DNA of 64,000 nucleotides from UBA8079 sp049601915 (lineage in GTDB: Bacteria; Pseudomonadota; Alphaproteobacteria; UBA6615): NCBI GenBank assembly GCA_049601915.1, contig JBMYRB010000007.1, positions 1-64,000 of the forward strand, written 5' to 3'. The notes beneath the pieces were generated by a model. That model was given only the letters and a program-made list of their open reading frames with translations. It did not search any database and was not told where the DNA came from. Every line of letters begins with the position of its first letter. Position 1 is the first letter of the stretch. Shown piece by piece: positions 8,653 to 16,301 of the stretch. The translations under genes and the position numbers were made by a program.

Positions 8653-9572
8653 GCCGGGCGCACCCGGCGCCCTCGCCCGAGCATCACCACGCCCGCAACG
8701 ACGAATGCAAATGCCACCAGGTGGAACAGCTCCAGGCGCTCACCGAGGATCAGGATAGCCAGCCCGGCGGTAATCAGCGCGCGGATATAGTTCGAAATCG
8801 TGGCCTTGTTCGCGCCCAGTGCGAGGATCGATGTGTTGGTAAAACCGACGGCGATGATCGCCACAGCAATCCCGACCCAGGCCATGACGGCAGCAGCCTC
8901 CCAGGTGACCGGCATCGGTTTGAAGACGATCGTTTCCGTGACGTAAAGCGGCAGCATCACGAGCATCGAAAAACATTGCACCGAAAGCAGTATCTCCGCT
9001 GTCGTGAAGCTGCCCGGGATCTTGCGCAGCAATGAGTTGTGCACGGCAAAACCGAACATCGCCGCCAGCATGATCAGATCGCCGATATTGGGCTCGAGGG
9101 CTGCGAGGAGCGCCAGGTCGCCACGCGAAACAATCACGAACACCCCGACCGTCGCGAGGATGATCCCTAGGGTCTGAACCCGCGTCACGGATTCACGAAA
9201 TAGGAAAAAGGTAATCAGCACGGTCGCGACGGGTTGCGCGGTCGACACGACGCCGCCGTTGATCGCGGTGGTGAAATGATAGGCCACATAAACGGCCGCA
9301 TTGCCGAATGGACCCAGAGCCACAGCCATCACTAGGAAAAGCTTCCAGTGCTGCCTGATTAGACCGCGCTTGGCCCAGACCGAGCGGCCCACAAACGGTA
9401 TCAATACAGCTGTCGCGATGAAGAGCCGCCAAAAGCCGATGCCCATCGGCGGCATATCACCCTGCACCCATCGGCCGATGATGTGGTTCGACGCCAGGAT
9501 GAAGGCCGCCGCCAAGATCATGGTATAGGGCCACAGCCCCTGACGGAACCGACTTTCTTGCGCGCTGGTCAT
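8649..9572 (-). CDS. DMT-superfamily (EamA) transporter
   Basis: This 307-residue membrane protein has about ten hydrophobic helices arranged as two EamA repeats. The first spans about 10-145, with MILAAAFILASNHIIGRWV and the FGNAAVYVAYHFTT motif; the second runs from about 160 to the end, finishing AFVFVVAGVVMLGRGR. Length and topology match the drug/metabolite exporter family of the inner membrane, whose substrates vary and cannot be predicted here. A second DMT gene at 34447-35213 is frameshifted, so this is the working copy in the window. It lies 48 bases downstream of the intact RidA gene in the same direction and its 3' end overlaps the tRNA-Met promoter. Confidence 0.88.
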   Translation of the reverse strand: MTSAQESRFRQGLWPYTMILAAAFILASNHIIGRWVQGDMPPMGIGFWRLFIATAVLIPFVGRSVWAKRGLIRQHWKLFLVMAVALGPFGNAAVYVAYHFTTAINGGVVSTAQPVATVLITFFLFRESVTRVQTLGIILATVGVFVIVSRGDLALLAALEPNIGDLIMLAAMFGFAVHNSLLRKIPGSFTTAEILLSVQCFSMLVMLPLYVTETIVFKPMPVTWEAAAVMAWVGIAVAIIAVGFTNTSILALGANKATISNYIRALITAGLAILILGERLELFHLVAFAFVVAGVVMLGRGRRVRPA

Positions 9573-9620
9573 CTGAAACGGCCCGGCCGGGCGCGGTTGC
9601 CCGCCCGGAACGGATTTTCG

Positions 9621-10016
9621 CTATTCAGGCTTCGCGGCGATGGTTTCCATCTCGACCACCCATTGCGGGTTGGCGAGCTGGCTGATGACGACCCAGGTCG
9701 AGGCAGGCACATGGCCCGGTGCGAGATACTTCTCCCGGTGCGGCACGAGGAACTGCAGGCCTGACGGATCGGTCGAGTAGACATTCAGGCGCACGATATG
9801 TTCAGAGCCAAAACCGGCGTCTTCCAGGATCGCGAGCGTATTCTGCCAGACCAGATCGTGCTGGGCCTCGAAACCCTCGGGTACCATGCCGTCGGGCGTG
9901 ACACCAACCTGACCGGCAGTGATGAGCCAGCGTGCGTTCGGCGGAATTTCGACCGAGTGGCTGTAAAGGGCGGCGGGCGGTGCGATGGTGGCGGGATTAC
10001 GTGTGATGAGTGTCAT
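9621..10016 (-). CDS. RidA family protein (intact paralog)
   Basis: The 131-residue product belongs to the RidA/YjgF family of enamine/imine deaminases. It starts MTLITRNPATIAPPAALYSH, closely parallel to the broken RidA at 8028-8417. The central part, ITAGQVGVTPDGMVPEGFE then LVWQNTLAILEDAG, and the C-terminal STWVVISQLANPQWVVEME follow the family pattern, though the usual C-terminal RPE arginine motif is replaced by NPQW, so activity as a classical imine deaminase is uncertain. I choose the ATG at 10016 because GGAGG lies just upstream and it aligns with the paralog; the frame extends 11 codons further. It is probably co-transcribed with the downstream DMT transporter. Confidence 0.83.
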   Translation of the reverse strand: MTLITRNPATIAPPAALYSHSVEIPPNARWLITAGQVGVTPDGMVPEGFEAQHDLVWQNTLAILEDAGFGSEHIVRLNVYSTDPSGLQFLVPHREKYLAPGHVPASTWVVISQLANPQWVVEMETIAAKPE

Positions 10017-10151
10017 GGGTCCTCCAGAAGATCGGTCGTTGGAATTCATTATTGGGTGTCCGGCGATGACCGGCCATGGGTCATGCTACGCAATCCCCGA
10101 CGGGCGCGCGAGCAAAAGCCCTGCACGGCAGCGTTGCGACGGAGCGCAGCG

Positions 10152-10868
10152 TCAGGCCAGTTCGAGCAGGTCGCGGGCGAGTTCGTCCGGGGCCGAATAG
10201 AAGGGCGAATGATCGGTGTCGATCGTGAATACCCGATCGCACGGCTGCGCGGCGATCATCGCCCGCTGCATGTCGATCGGAATTGCATTGTCTTGCGTGC
10301 ATTCAATAAACGCACGATGGACTGACCCGAACCGTTCTGGCGTGGTCTGGGCCTGGCGCTGGAACGGCTCCGTCGCCTGGGGTACTAGGCGTTCGATGGC
10401 TCGCGCGACTTCTTCCGCGCTGCACCGCCCATAAAATGTCGACGGGATGATTTCCTCGGGGACGGTCGAGGACAACCCGTCGTCGGAAATAACGCGCTTG
10501 GCCGCCATCTTTTCCGGGCCTTCGTATGCCGCCAGATCCGCGCGGTTCTGGCCGTTCTCCGGCATCATCGCCGTTAGGTAGACGACCCATGCCAGATTCT
10601 CCGGCATGCGTTCGGCGACCTGGGTGATGGTCATCCCGCCCAGGCTATGGCCGACGAGGATCACGGGCGCGGCGTGCGCCGCCACCACGTCGCAAACATG
10701 GTTGACATAGGCATCCAGCGAAACCTTCTCGATGGGAACCCTGTTGTTGCCGTGCCCCGGAAGGTCGACCGCGATGGCCGTATGGCCCGCCGCTTCGAGC
10801 AATGGCACGACTTTCTCGTAGCACCAGCCGCCGTGATAGGCGCCATGGACCAGAACATAGATGCTCAT
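10152..10868 (-). CDS. alpha/beta hydrolase (EstC/MES-like small esterase)
   Basis: This 238-residue cytoplasmic alpha/beta hydrolase begins directly with the fold (YVLVHGAYHGGWCYEKVVPLL). It carries the nucleophile elbow GHSLGG with serine 75, the oxyanion-region HGAYHGG near residues 8-14, and the base histidine in TDHSPF near residue 220. Size and motifs match the compact salicylate-esterase or hydroxynitrile-lyase-like hydrolases (EstC group), whose substrates are small esters; the physiological one here is unknown. Its ATG overlaps the stop codon of mnmA (ATGA), so the two are translationally coupled, although no functional link to tRNA thiolation is known. Confidence 0.84.
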   Translation of the reverse strand: MSIYVLVHGAYHGGWCYEKVVPLLEAAGHTAIAVDLPGHGNNRVPIEKVSLDAYVNHVCDVVAAHAAPVILVGHSLGGMTITQVAERMPENLAWVVYLTAMMPENGQNRADLAAYEGPEKMAAKRVISDDGLSSTVPEEIIPSTFYGRCSAEEVARAIERLVPQATEPFQRQAQTTPERFGSVHRAFIECTQDNAIPIDMQRAMIAAQPCDRVFTIDTDHSPFYSAPDELARDLLELA

Positions 10869-12019
10869 GCTGCCTCATTCCGCTGATTGTTACGCTGGAT
10901 CCAGCCGCCGCCGAGAACCCGGCCTCCATCGTAGAAGACCGCCGCCTGGCCGGGTGAGACACCGAATTCGGGTGTCACCAGCTCGACCTCCGCCTGACCA
11001 TTGGCAAGGCCCATGACGCACCCCGGCACCGGCTCCATTGTCGAACGTATTTTGACGCTCACATCAAGCCCCGCGGTCGGTGGCGTGCTCCCCTCACCCA
11101 GCCAGTTCAGCCCGCTAACCGCAATACGCGATGTCGCAAGCGCCGAACGCGGGCCGACAATGACTCGACGCATACCCGGGTCGAGGCGCACCACATAGAG
11201 CGCGTCTTCTTCCGCGTCCTTGCGGCCACCGATTCCGAGCCCGCGCCGCTGGCCAATGGTGAAGTTCAGGATGCCGTCATGCCGACCCAGAACATCTCCG
11301 TCCATGTGCACGATGTCGCCAGGCTCCGCCGCACCGGGACGCAATTTCTCGACAATCTGGGCATATTTTCCGTCCGGTACGAAGCAGATGTCCTGACTGT
11401 CTGGCTTCTCGGAGATCGCGAGACCAAGCCGCCGAGCATGGTCGCGCACTTCATCTTTGGGCATGGCGCCCAGCGGGAACCGCAGATAGTCGAGCTGCTC
11501 AGGGGTAGTCGCAAACAGGAAATAGCTCTGGTCTTTCGAGGCATCGACCGCCCGGTGCAATTCCGCACCGTCGGGGCCGATCTCGCGGCGGATGTAATGG
11601 CCTGTCGCCAACGCATCGGCGCCCAGATCACGTGCGGTCGTCACGAGATCGCGGAACTTGACCGTCTGGTTGCAGGTCACGCAGGGAATCGGCGTCTCAC
11701 CGCGCACATAGGCATCGGCGAAGTTCTCGATCACGTCCTCGCGGAAGCGGGATTCATAATTGAGCACGTAGTGAGGAAAACCGATCGTGTCCGCCACCCG
11801 GTGCGCGTCATAGATGTCCTGGCCCGCACAGCAAGCTTTGGCCCGCGCAGTCGCCGCACCATGATCATAGAGCTGCAGGGTGATCCCGACGACGTCATAA
11901 CCCTGTTCGTGCAGCAGTGCTGCGGTCACCGAGCTGTCGACACCACCCGACATCGCCACCACGACGCGCGTGTCGGCCGGCGGACGGTCAAAACCCAGAC
12001 TGTTCAGCTTCTTGCTCAC
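10865..12019 (-). CDS. mnmA: tRNA-specific 2-thiouridylase MnmA
   Basis: MnmA installs the 2-thio group on uridine 34 of Lys, Glu and Gln tRNAs using sulfur relayed from a cysteine desulfurase. The P-loop of the ATP-pyrophosphatase domain, AMSGGVDSS, is at about residues 22-30. The catalytic cysteine motif CNQTVKF and the second active cysteine in DICFVPDG are both present, followed by the FTIGQRRGLG stretch and the C-terminal beta domain. I start at the GTG at 12019 (384 residues, the usual MnmA size); the open frame runs 99 codons further upstream but overlaps the secreted-protein gene on the other strand and shows no conservation. The location next to a SUF operon with three desulfurases suits its sulfur need. 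Confidence 0.92.
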   Translation of the reverse strand: MSKKLNSLGFDRPPADTRVVVAMSGGVDSSVTAALLHEQGYDVVGITLQLYDHGAATARAKACCAGQDIYDAHRVADTIGFPHYVLNYESRFREDVIENFADAYVRGETPIPCVTCNQTVKFRDLVTTARDLGADALATGHYIRREIGPDGAELHRAVDASKDQSYFLFATTPEQLDYLRFPLGAMPKDEVRDHARRLGLAISEKPDSQDICFVPDGKYAQIVEKLRPGAAEPGDIVHMDGDVLGRHDGILNFTIGQRRGLGIGGRKDAEEDALYVVRLDPGMRRVIVGPRSALATSRIAVSGLNWLGEGSTPPTAGLDVSVKIRSTMEPVPGCVMGLANGQAEVELVTPEFGVSPGQAAVFYDGGRVLGGGWIQRNNQRNEAA

Positions 12020-12113
12020 GGACGGCAATATAGGCGTGTCTTTCCAAACGGCAAACAGGTCACGAATGCGTATCCGGCTTGATCGGACGGCGTCGAGCCA
12101 GCATCTTTCCTTC

Positions 12114-12761
12114 ATGCTTATCGACAACAATAAACGCCCCCTGCCCGGCACCGCAAAATACGGGTCGGCATTAGCGACCGGGCTGGTCGCCATCGCGGTC
12201 CTGAGCAGCACGCCATCCCATGCGGACCTCGGCGCGGATATCCAGCGCTGCGCGGCGCTCACCGACCAGATTGAGCGATTGGTCTGTTTTGACATCGTCG
12301 CAGCAGAGATGACCAACGCTCAGAACGCCGCAGCCGACGCTGCAGTCACGGCATTGCAGCGCGAGTTCCGCTTCGATCCGGACCTGATGACCGGTCCTCT
12401 TACGTTTCAGGTACAAGTCAGCGGCAACCAGGTCGTGAGCCGCGAGACGGCCGTGTCACGTGAAGTGGAGAATATTCTGCGCCGCGTGCGGAAGGCGATC
12501 GGCGGTACCGATGATTGGAACGTATCCGTCATCGTACGTGGAGGTCAGGTGACATTAAGCCGAGGGCGGCCCTATTCCGCCGACGAGCTTCTTTCCCAGG
12601 CGCGTGCCGGCATGTCGCGCACGGGCCTAGCCGCCAACCGTTATACGGTCGAAGTTGGCCCCGACGCCCTTCCGGTTCTGTGGGACGATGGCCGAATCCG
12701 CCATGCCAACGAGAATATAGAGATCACGATAGGCGGTTTCGGCGATCCAAAAACCCGCTAG
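12114..12761 (+). CDS. secreted protein of unknown function with a paired-cysteine RCAAL...RLVCFD motif
   Basis: I do not recognise a characterised family. The 215-residue product starts at the ATG at 12114 with an N-terminal signal peptide (ATGLVAIAVLSSTPSHA, likely cut after about residue 37), so it should be periplasmic. Directly after cleavage comes IQRCAALTDQIERLVCFD with cysteines 46 and 58, a two-cysteine helix pattern seen at the start of several secreted proteins, including the VasI group associated with type VI secretion. No secretion genes lie nearby, so that resemblance is structural only. The rest looks like a mixed alpha/beta domain (DDWNVSVIVRGGQVTLSRGRP). It is transcribed divergently from mnmA and converges with tenA. 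Confidence 0.72.
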   Translation: MLIDNNKRPLPGTAKYGSALATGLVAIAVLSSTPSHADLGADIQRCAALTDQIERLVCFDIVAAEMTNAQNAAADAAVTALQREFRFDPDLMTGPLTFQVQVSGNQVVSRETAVSREVENILRRVRKAIGGTDDWNVSVIVRGGQVTLSRGRPYSADELLSQARAGMSRTGLAANRYTVEVGPDALPVLWDDGRIRHANENIEITIGGFGDPKTR

Positions 12762-12773
12762 CTTCGGGCTAGC
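12757..12773. other. small hairpin holding both convergent stop codons
   Basis: GCTAGC (12757-12762), loop TTCGG and GCTAGC (12768-12773) form a six-pair stem. The TAG of the plus-strand secreted-protein gene lies in the left arm (12759-12761) and the reverse-strand TAG of tenA in the right arm (12769-12771). There is no T tract, so it is not a classical intrinsic terminator, but it could slow or protect both convergent transcripts. Function is inference. Confidence 0.5.
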
Positions 12774-13446
12774 TGGCGTCCAGCCCCATTTGCCAGAAAT
12801 CGGCTTCCAAACGGCTCGCCTCTTCGAAAATCCGCGATAGCTCTTCGATGCGTTCGCGGCCTGCGCGTCGGTGCCATAGTCGATCGAGGATTTCGGCGTG
12901 GGCGCGGGCGACCGGCTGGTAATCCTCGCCGGCATACATATCGATCCAGGGCGCGTAGGGATTCCCGGCGCGCTTGGTAGTCGGGTCTGACGACAGGCGC
13001 GCGCCAATCTCGCCATAGCCGATAACACAGGGTGCCAATGCCACATAGAGATCCAGTAAATCTCCCTGATGACCCTTCTCCAGGACATAGCGGGTATAGG
13101 CCATCGTCGCCGATGCTTCCGGCTGGGCCTCCATCTCGGCTTCGGTAAGTCCCCAGCCCGCACAATACTCGACATGCAGCGCCATTTCGGTGTCCACGAT
13201 AGCGCTCATCCCGGCGGATGCATCGCGAATGTCCGCCAGCGTATCGGCCTTGTAGGCCGCCAGCGCATAAGCGCGCGCGAAATGGATGAGGAAGAGGTAA
13301 TCCTGCCCCAAATAATGTCGAAACGCCGCTTCCGGGAGGTCACCATCCTGTATGCCCACCACGAACGGGTGCGCGACATAGCTGGCCCAACTGGGTGATG
13401 CCGCCCGCAGGCGCGGAAAAAGTTCCAGATCGTCGAGATACGCCAC
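12769..13446 (-). CDS. tenA: TenA family aminopyrimidine aminohydrolase/thiaminase II
   Basis: The 225-residue helical protein matches TenA. It has the substrate-binding aspartate in LGQDYLFLIHFARAYALAA (D49), the family cysteine in YVALAPCVIGYGEIG (C140) and the C-terminal acidic residue in EEASRLEADFW. TenA hydrolyses aminopyrimidine breakdown products of thiamine so the pyrimidine can be salvaged for thiamine synthesis. The gene starts with GTG at 13446, overlapping the TAG stop of the ferredoxin gene by one base (TAGTG), so it is tightly coupled to the end of the Fe-S assembly operon. No other thiamine gene and no TPP riboswitch is visible nearby, so expression probably follows the operon. 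Confidence 0.9.
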   Translation of the reverse strand: MAYLDDLELFPRLRAASPSWASYVAHPFVVGIQDGDLPEAAFRHYLGQDYLFLIHFARAYALAAYKADTLADIRDASAGMSAIVDTEMALHVEYCAGWGLTEAEMEAQPEASATMAYTRYVLEKGHQGDLLDLYVALAPCVIGYGEIGARLSSDPTTKRAGNPYAPWIDMYAGEDYQPVARAHAEILDRLWHRRAGRERIEELSRIFEEASRLEADFWQMGLDAS

Positions 13447-13778
13447 TAGCCAAGCATCAGGTTACGGGTCGACGCCGGCAGATGGACCTTCAACCCGTCC
13501 ATCACGTCGGTGACAATGATCTGGCACCCGAGCCGCGACGTCGCCTTCAGGCCCGGCGTGAGGTCGAGCATATCTTCTTCATCCTCGCTCGGCCCTTCGA
13601 GACGCTCATACCGTTCGGGATCGACAATCACATGGCATGTGGAACACGCCATGGCCCCCTCGCACGCGCCTTCGACATCCAGGCCGTTGTCCCAGGCGAT
13701 CTGCAGCAAGGAATGCCCGAGCGGCGCTTCCACATCATGTGAAGCACCGGAACTGTCTATGAAAGTCATTCGGGGCAT
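13446..13778 (-). CDS. adrenodoxin-type [2Fe-2S] ferredoxin
   Basis: The 110-residue protein is a plant/vertebrate-type [2Fe-2S] ferredoxin of the adrenodoxin (Isc Fdx) branch. The four ligands are visible as C39, C45 and C48 in the motif CEGAMACSTCHV, plus C85 in SRLGCQIIV. An acidic patch (EGPSEDEEDMLDL, about 61-73) is the usual partner-docking surface. Such ferredoxins supply electrons to Fe-S cluster assembly or to P450-type reactions; the position 30 bases after the A-type carrier gene strongly favours the assembly role. It is cytoplasmic. Its stop codon overlaps the tenA start by one base. Confidence 0.9.
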   Translation of the reverse strand: MPRMTFIDSSGASHDVEAPLGHSLLQIAWDNGLDVEGACEGAMACSTCHVIVDPERYERLEGPSEDEEDMLDLTPGLKATSRLGCQIIVTDVMDGLKVHLPASTRNLMLG

Positions 13779-13807
13779 GGAGGGCTCAAACTCGGTTGGG
13801 CGACAAC

Positions 13808-14143
13808 CTAGACATGGAAGGATTCACCGCACCCGCACATGCCCTTAGCATTCGGATTTTCGAAGACGAAACCCGATTCAAACTTGCCTTCGCGATAGTC
13901 CATCGTCGCGCCGATCAGGAACATGGTCGCGGCCGGGTCGATAAACACCTTCACAGCCTTGTACTCGACGACTTCCTCAAACTGCTTCGCGTCCTCGGCA
14001 TATTCAACGACATAGGAAAGGCCGGAACAGCCGCGGGTCGAGAGCCCCACGCGTAACCCCGCAACTCCCTCGTCGGCCTTGGACATCAGGAATTGCACCC
14101 GCTCAGCAGCGGCGTCGGTCAGCTTTATGATCGGCTCAGGCAT
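13808..14143 (-). CDS. sufA: A-type iron-sulfur carrier protein (SufA/IscA/ErpA-like)
   Basis: This 111-residue protein has the complete A-type carrier signature: the first cysteine in STRGCSGLSY (C39) and the C-terminal CGCGESF pair (C103, C105). These three cysteines hold a transferable Fe-S cluster passed from the SufBCD scaffold to client apoproteins. Length is exactly that of the family. It is the downstream partner of sufT (28 bases between them) in the suf operon and precedes the ferredoxin gene. Which of SufA, IscA or ErpA is the true ortholog cannot be decided from sequence alone; the operon position favours SufA. Confidence 0.92.
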   Translation of the reverse strand: MPEPIIKLTDAAAERVQFLMSKADEGVAGLRVGLSTRGCSGLSYVVEYAEDAKQFEEVVEYKAVKVFIDPAATMFLIGATMDYREGKFESGFVFENPNAKGMCGCGESFHV

Positions 14144-14170
14144 TTCTCACTCCGTGGCGATCTATATAGG

Positions 14171-14581
14171 TCAATCGATGCCGAGGGCCAGCTTGGCATC
14201 ATCGGACATACGGCTTGTGTCCCAGGGCGGTTCCCAAATCAGGTTCACCACCACCTCGCCAACACCCTCGACGTTGGCAACGGCATTGGCGACCCAGTAG
14301 GGAATTTCGCCGGCCACCGGGCAGGCCGGCGCCGTAAGAGACATATCCACCCGTACGGAACCATCGGTGTGAATCCCGAAATCATAGATCAATCCCAGAT
14401 CATATATATTCACGGGAATCTCGGGATCATGCACCGTTCGCAACGCAGCGATTATCGCCTCGCGATCTGCAAGAACGGCCCCGTCCGGCAGGGGGTCTCC
14501 CACCCGTGCGGTGATTTCTTCGCCCGGCGGCATCGGGGCAAACATACCCATTGGTGAACCCATTCCGTGATCGTAACTCAT
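14171..14581 (-). CDS. sufT: SUF system protein SufT (MIP18/DUF59 family)
   Basis: The 136-residue protein contains a DUF59 (MIP18-like) domain. The family signature DPEIPVNIYDLGLIYDF is at about residues 54-70, followed by VDMSLTAPACPVAGEIPYWV with the conserved cysteine, and it ends with LIWEPPWDTSRMSDDAKLALG, typical of SufT. SufT aids Fe-S cluster maturation, particularly delivery to target proteins, and is usually encoded with suf genes, as here. The N terminus is methionine and glycine rich and less conserved. The start is the ATG at 14581, 12 bases after sufU; the frame continues upstream into sufU without meaning. Confidence 0.91.
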   Translation of the reverse strand: MSYDHGMGSPMGMFAPMPPGEEITARVGDPLPDGAVLADREAIIAALRTVHDPEIPVNIYDLGLIYDFGIHTDGSVRVDMSLTAPACPVAGEIPYWVANAVANVEGVGEVVVNLIWEPPWDTSRMSDDAKLALGID

Positions 14582-14592
14582 ACCCGTCGATC

Positions 14593-15048
14593 CTATTCCG
14601 TCGAAATTTCGTCTTCGCCCCGCAGGGCGGCGACCATAGTGTGCCATGGCAAGGTGGCGCATTTGACCCGCGCCGGGAACTCGCGAACCCCCGACAGGAC
14701 CTGCAGCTTCTCTACGTCGCCGGGCAGCTCATGTCCGTTGTCCTCGCCCGTACACATGTCGTGGACCGCCTCGAACAGACTTTGCGCCTCGTCCTGGCTG
14801 CGGCCCTTGAGAAATTCGGTCATCATCGACGCCGACGCCATGGAGATCGCGCAGCCCTTGCCCAGAAACGACGCATCTACGACGCGCTTTTCATCGTCAA
14901 GCTTGAGGTAGATTACAAGCTGATCGCCGCAGAGCGGATTGTCGCCGCGCGCCTCGTTTGTTGCGTCGTCGTTGGCATGGAAGTTACGCGGGTTCTTGCC
15001 ATGCTCAAGGATGACCTCCTGGTAGAGCTCTCGCAGTTCATCACTCAT
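14593..15048 (-). CDS. sufU: Fe-S scaffold/sulfur-transfer protein SufU (NifU-like)
   Basis: The 151-residue product is an IscU/SufU-type protein. Three cysteines expected to bind zinc or a nascent cluster are at C40 (GDNPLCGDQ, with D42), C66 (FLGKGCAISMASASMM) and C130 (VKCATLPWH). The insertion between the second and third ligands is the feature separating SufU from IscU. SufU accepts persulfide sulfur from SufS. Its ATG overlaps the sufS stop by one base (TGATG), which fits stoichiometric production of the SufS-SufU pair, and sufT follows directly. Confidence 0.93.
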   Translation of the reverse strand: MSDELRELYQEVILEHGKNPRNFHANDDATNEARGDNPLCGDQLVIYLKLDDEKRVVDASFLGKGCAISMASASMMTEFLKGRSQDEAQSLFEAVHDMCTGEDNGHELPGDVEKLQVLSGVREFPARVKCATLPWHTMVAALRGEDEISTE

Positions 15049-16301
15049 CAGCCAAAAAACTCCTGCACCTCACCGAGGGCCGCCACAAGGGCGTCAATAT
15101 CGGATCTGTTGTTGTACAGCCCGATCGATGCGCGCACCGTTGCCGGCACGGCCATACGTTCCATCAGGGGCTGTGCGCAATGATGTCCCGCACGCACCGC
15201 GACGCCCGCCCGGTCGATGATCGTCGCGACATCATGGGGGTGGGCAAAATCCAGCATGAAGGAGACGACGCTCGCCTTGTTCGGGGCGGTTCCGATGATA
15301 CGCAACCCTTCCACACTGGACAGCTTCTGTGTCGCATAGTTCAACAGGTCTGCTTCATGCGCGCCGATGGCGTCCAGCCCGATCCCGTTCACATAGTCGA
15401 TCGCCGCGCCCAGTCCGATCGCCTGGACAATTGCCGGCGTGCCCGCCTCGAATTTATGTGGCAGTGCGGCCCAGGTCGATTTCTCGAACGTCACGGACGA
15501 AATCATGTCGCCACCGCCCATGAAAGGCGGCATCTCATTGAGCAACTCTTCGCGGCCGTACAACGCTCCGATGCCGCTCGGACCGTAGAGCTTGTGCCCG
15601 GAAAAAACGTAAAAATCGCAGCCCAGCGCCTGCACATCGACGGGGATATGGGTGACCGACTGGCAGCCATCGAGCAAAACCTTCGCTCCCACGGCATGTG
15701 CGCGCCGGATAATGTCCTCGATCGGGAGGATCGTCCCCATCACGTTCGACATATGCGCAACTGCCACGAGTTTTGTCTTCGGCCCGAGCAATTCTTCGAA
15801 CGCGGGCATGATCAACTCGCCGTCGTCGCTGATCGGCGCCACCTTCAGAACAATGCCCCTCTCGTCGCGTAGCATCTGCCACGGCACGATGTTCGCATGA
15901 TGCTCAAGCTCGGTGATGACGACTTCGTCGCCTTCCTTGAGGAAATTTCGGCCGAAGCTGTGGGCCACAAGGTTGATCGATTCCGTCGCGTTGCGGGTGA
16001 AGATGATCTCGTGGGTATGCGCTGCGTTAATGAAGTGCCGGATCGTCTCCCGGGTACCTTCATAGCGCGCTGTCACCGCCTCACTGATCTGGTAGAGGCC
16101 GCGATGAACATTCGCGTATTCCGTCTCATACGCAGCCGACACTGCATCGATCACCTGGCGCGGTTTCTGTGCCGAGGCCGCGCTGTCGAGAAACGCCAGC
16201 GGCTTGTCATGCATGGTGTGTGCAAGAATCGGGAAATCGGCCCGTATCGCGTCGATGTCATAGGCCGGTGCGCCTGCGTGTGCGTTGTTCTGGGGCGTCA
16301 T
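15048..16301 (-). CDS. sufS: cysteine desulfurase SufS
   Basis: This is a class II group cysteine desulfurase of 417 residues, a PLP enzyme that takes sulfur from cysteine for cluster assembly. Visible motifs are the PLP lysine in FYVFSGHKLYGPSGIG, the N-terminal FLDSAASAQKPRQVIDA, the THEIIFTRNATESINLVAHS stretch and the catalytic cysteine in AVRAGHHCAQPLM near the C terminus. The start is the ATG at 16301 that overlaps the sufD stop (ATGA); the frame extends 15 codons upstream inside sufD without conservation. Together with SufU it forms the sulfur donor pair of this SUF machine, alongside two further desulfurases at the operon head. Confidence 0.94.
   Translation of the reverse strand: MTPQNNAHAGAPAYDIDAIRADFPILAHTMHDKPLAFLDSAASAQKPRQVIDAVSAAYETEYANVHRGLYQISEAVTARYEGTRETIRHFINAAHTHEIIFTRNATESINLVAHSFGRNFLKEGDEVVITELEHHANIVPWQMLRDERGIVLKVAPISDDGELIMPAFEELLGPKTKLVAVAHMSNVMGTILPIEDIIRRAHAVGAKVLLDGCQSVTHIPVDVQALGCDFYVFSGHKLYGPSGIGALYGREELLNEMPPFMGGGDMISSVTFEKSTWAALPHKFEAGTPAIVQAIGLGAAIDYVNGIGLDAIGAHEADLLNYATQKLSSVEGLRIIGTAPNKASVVSFMLDFAHPHDVATIIDRAGVAVRAGHHCAQPLMERMAVPATVRASIGLYNNRSDIDALVAALGEVQEFFG

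Noticed and set aside
13808..13835. Possible split between the A-type carrier and the ferredoxin as separate operons.
   Set aside because: Only 29 bases separate them in the same orientation and no promoter or terminator is visible there.
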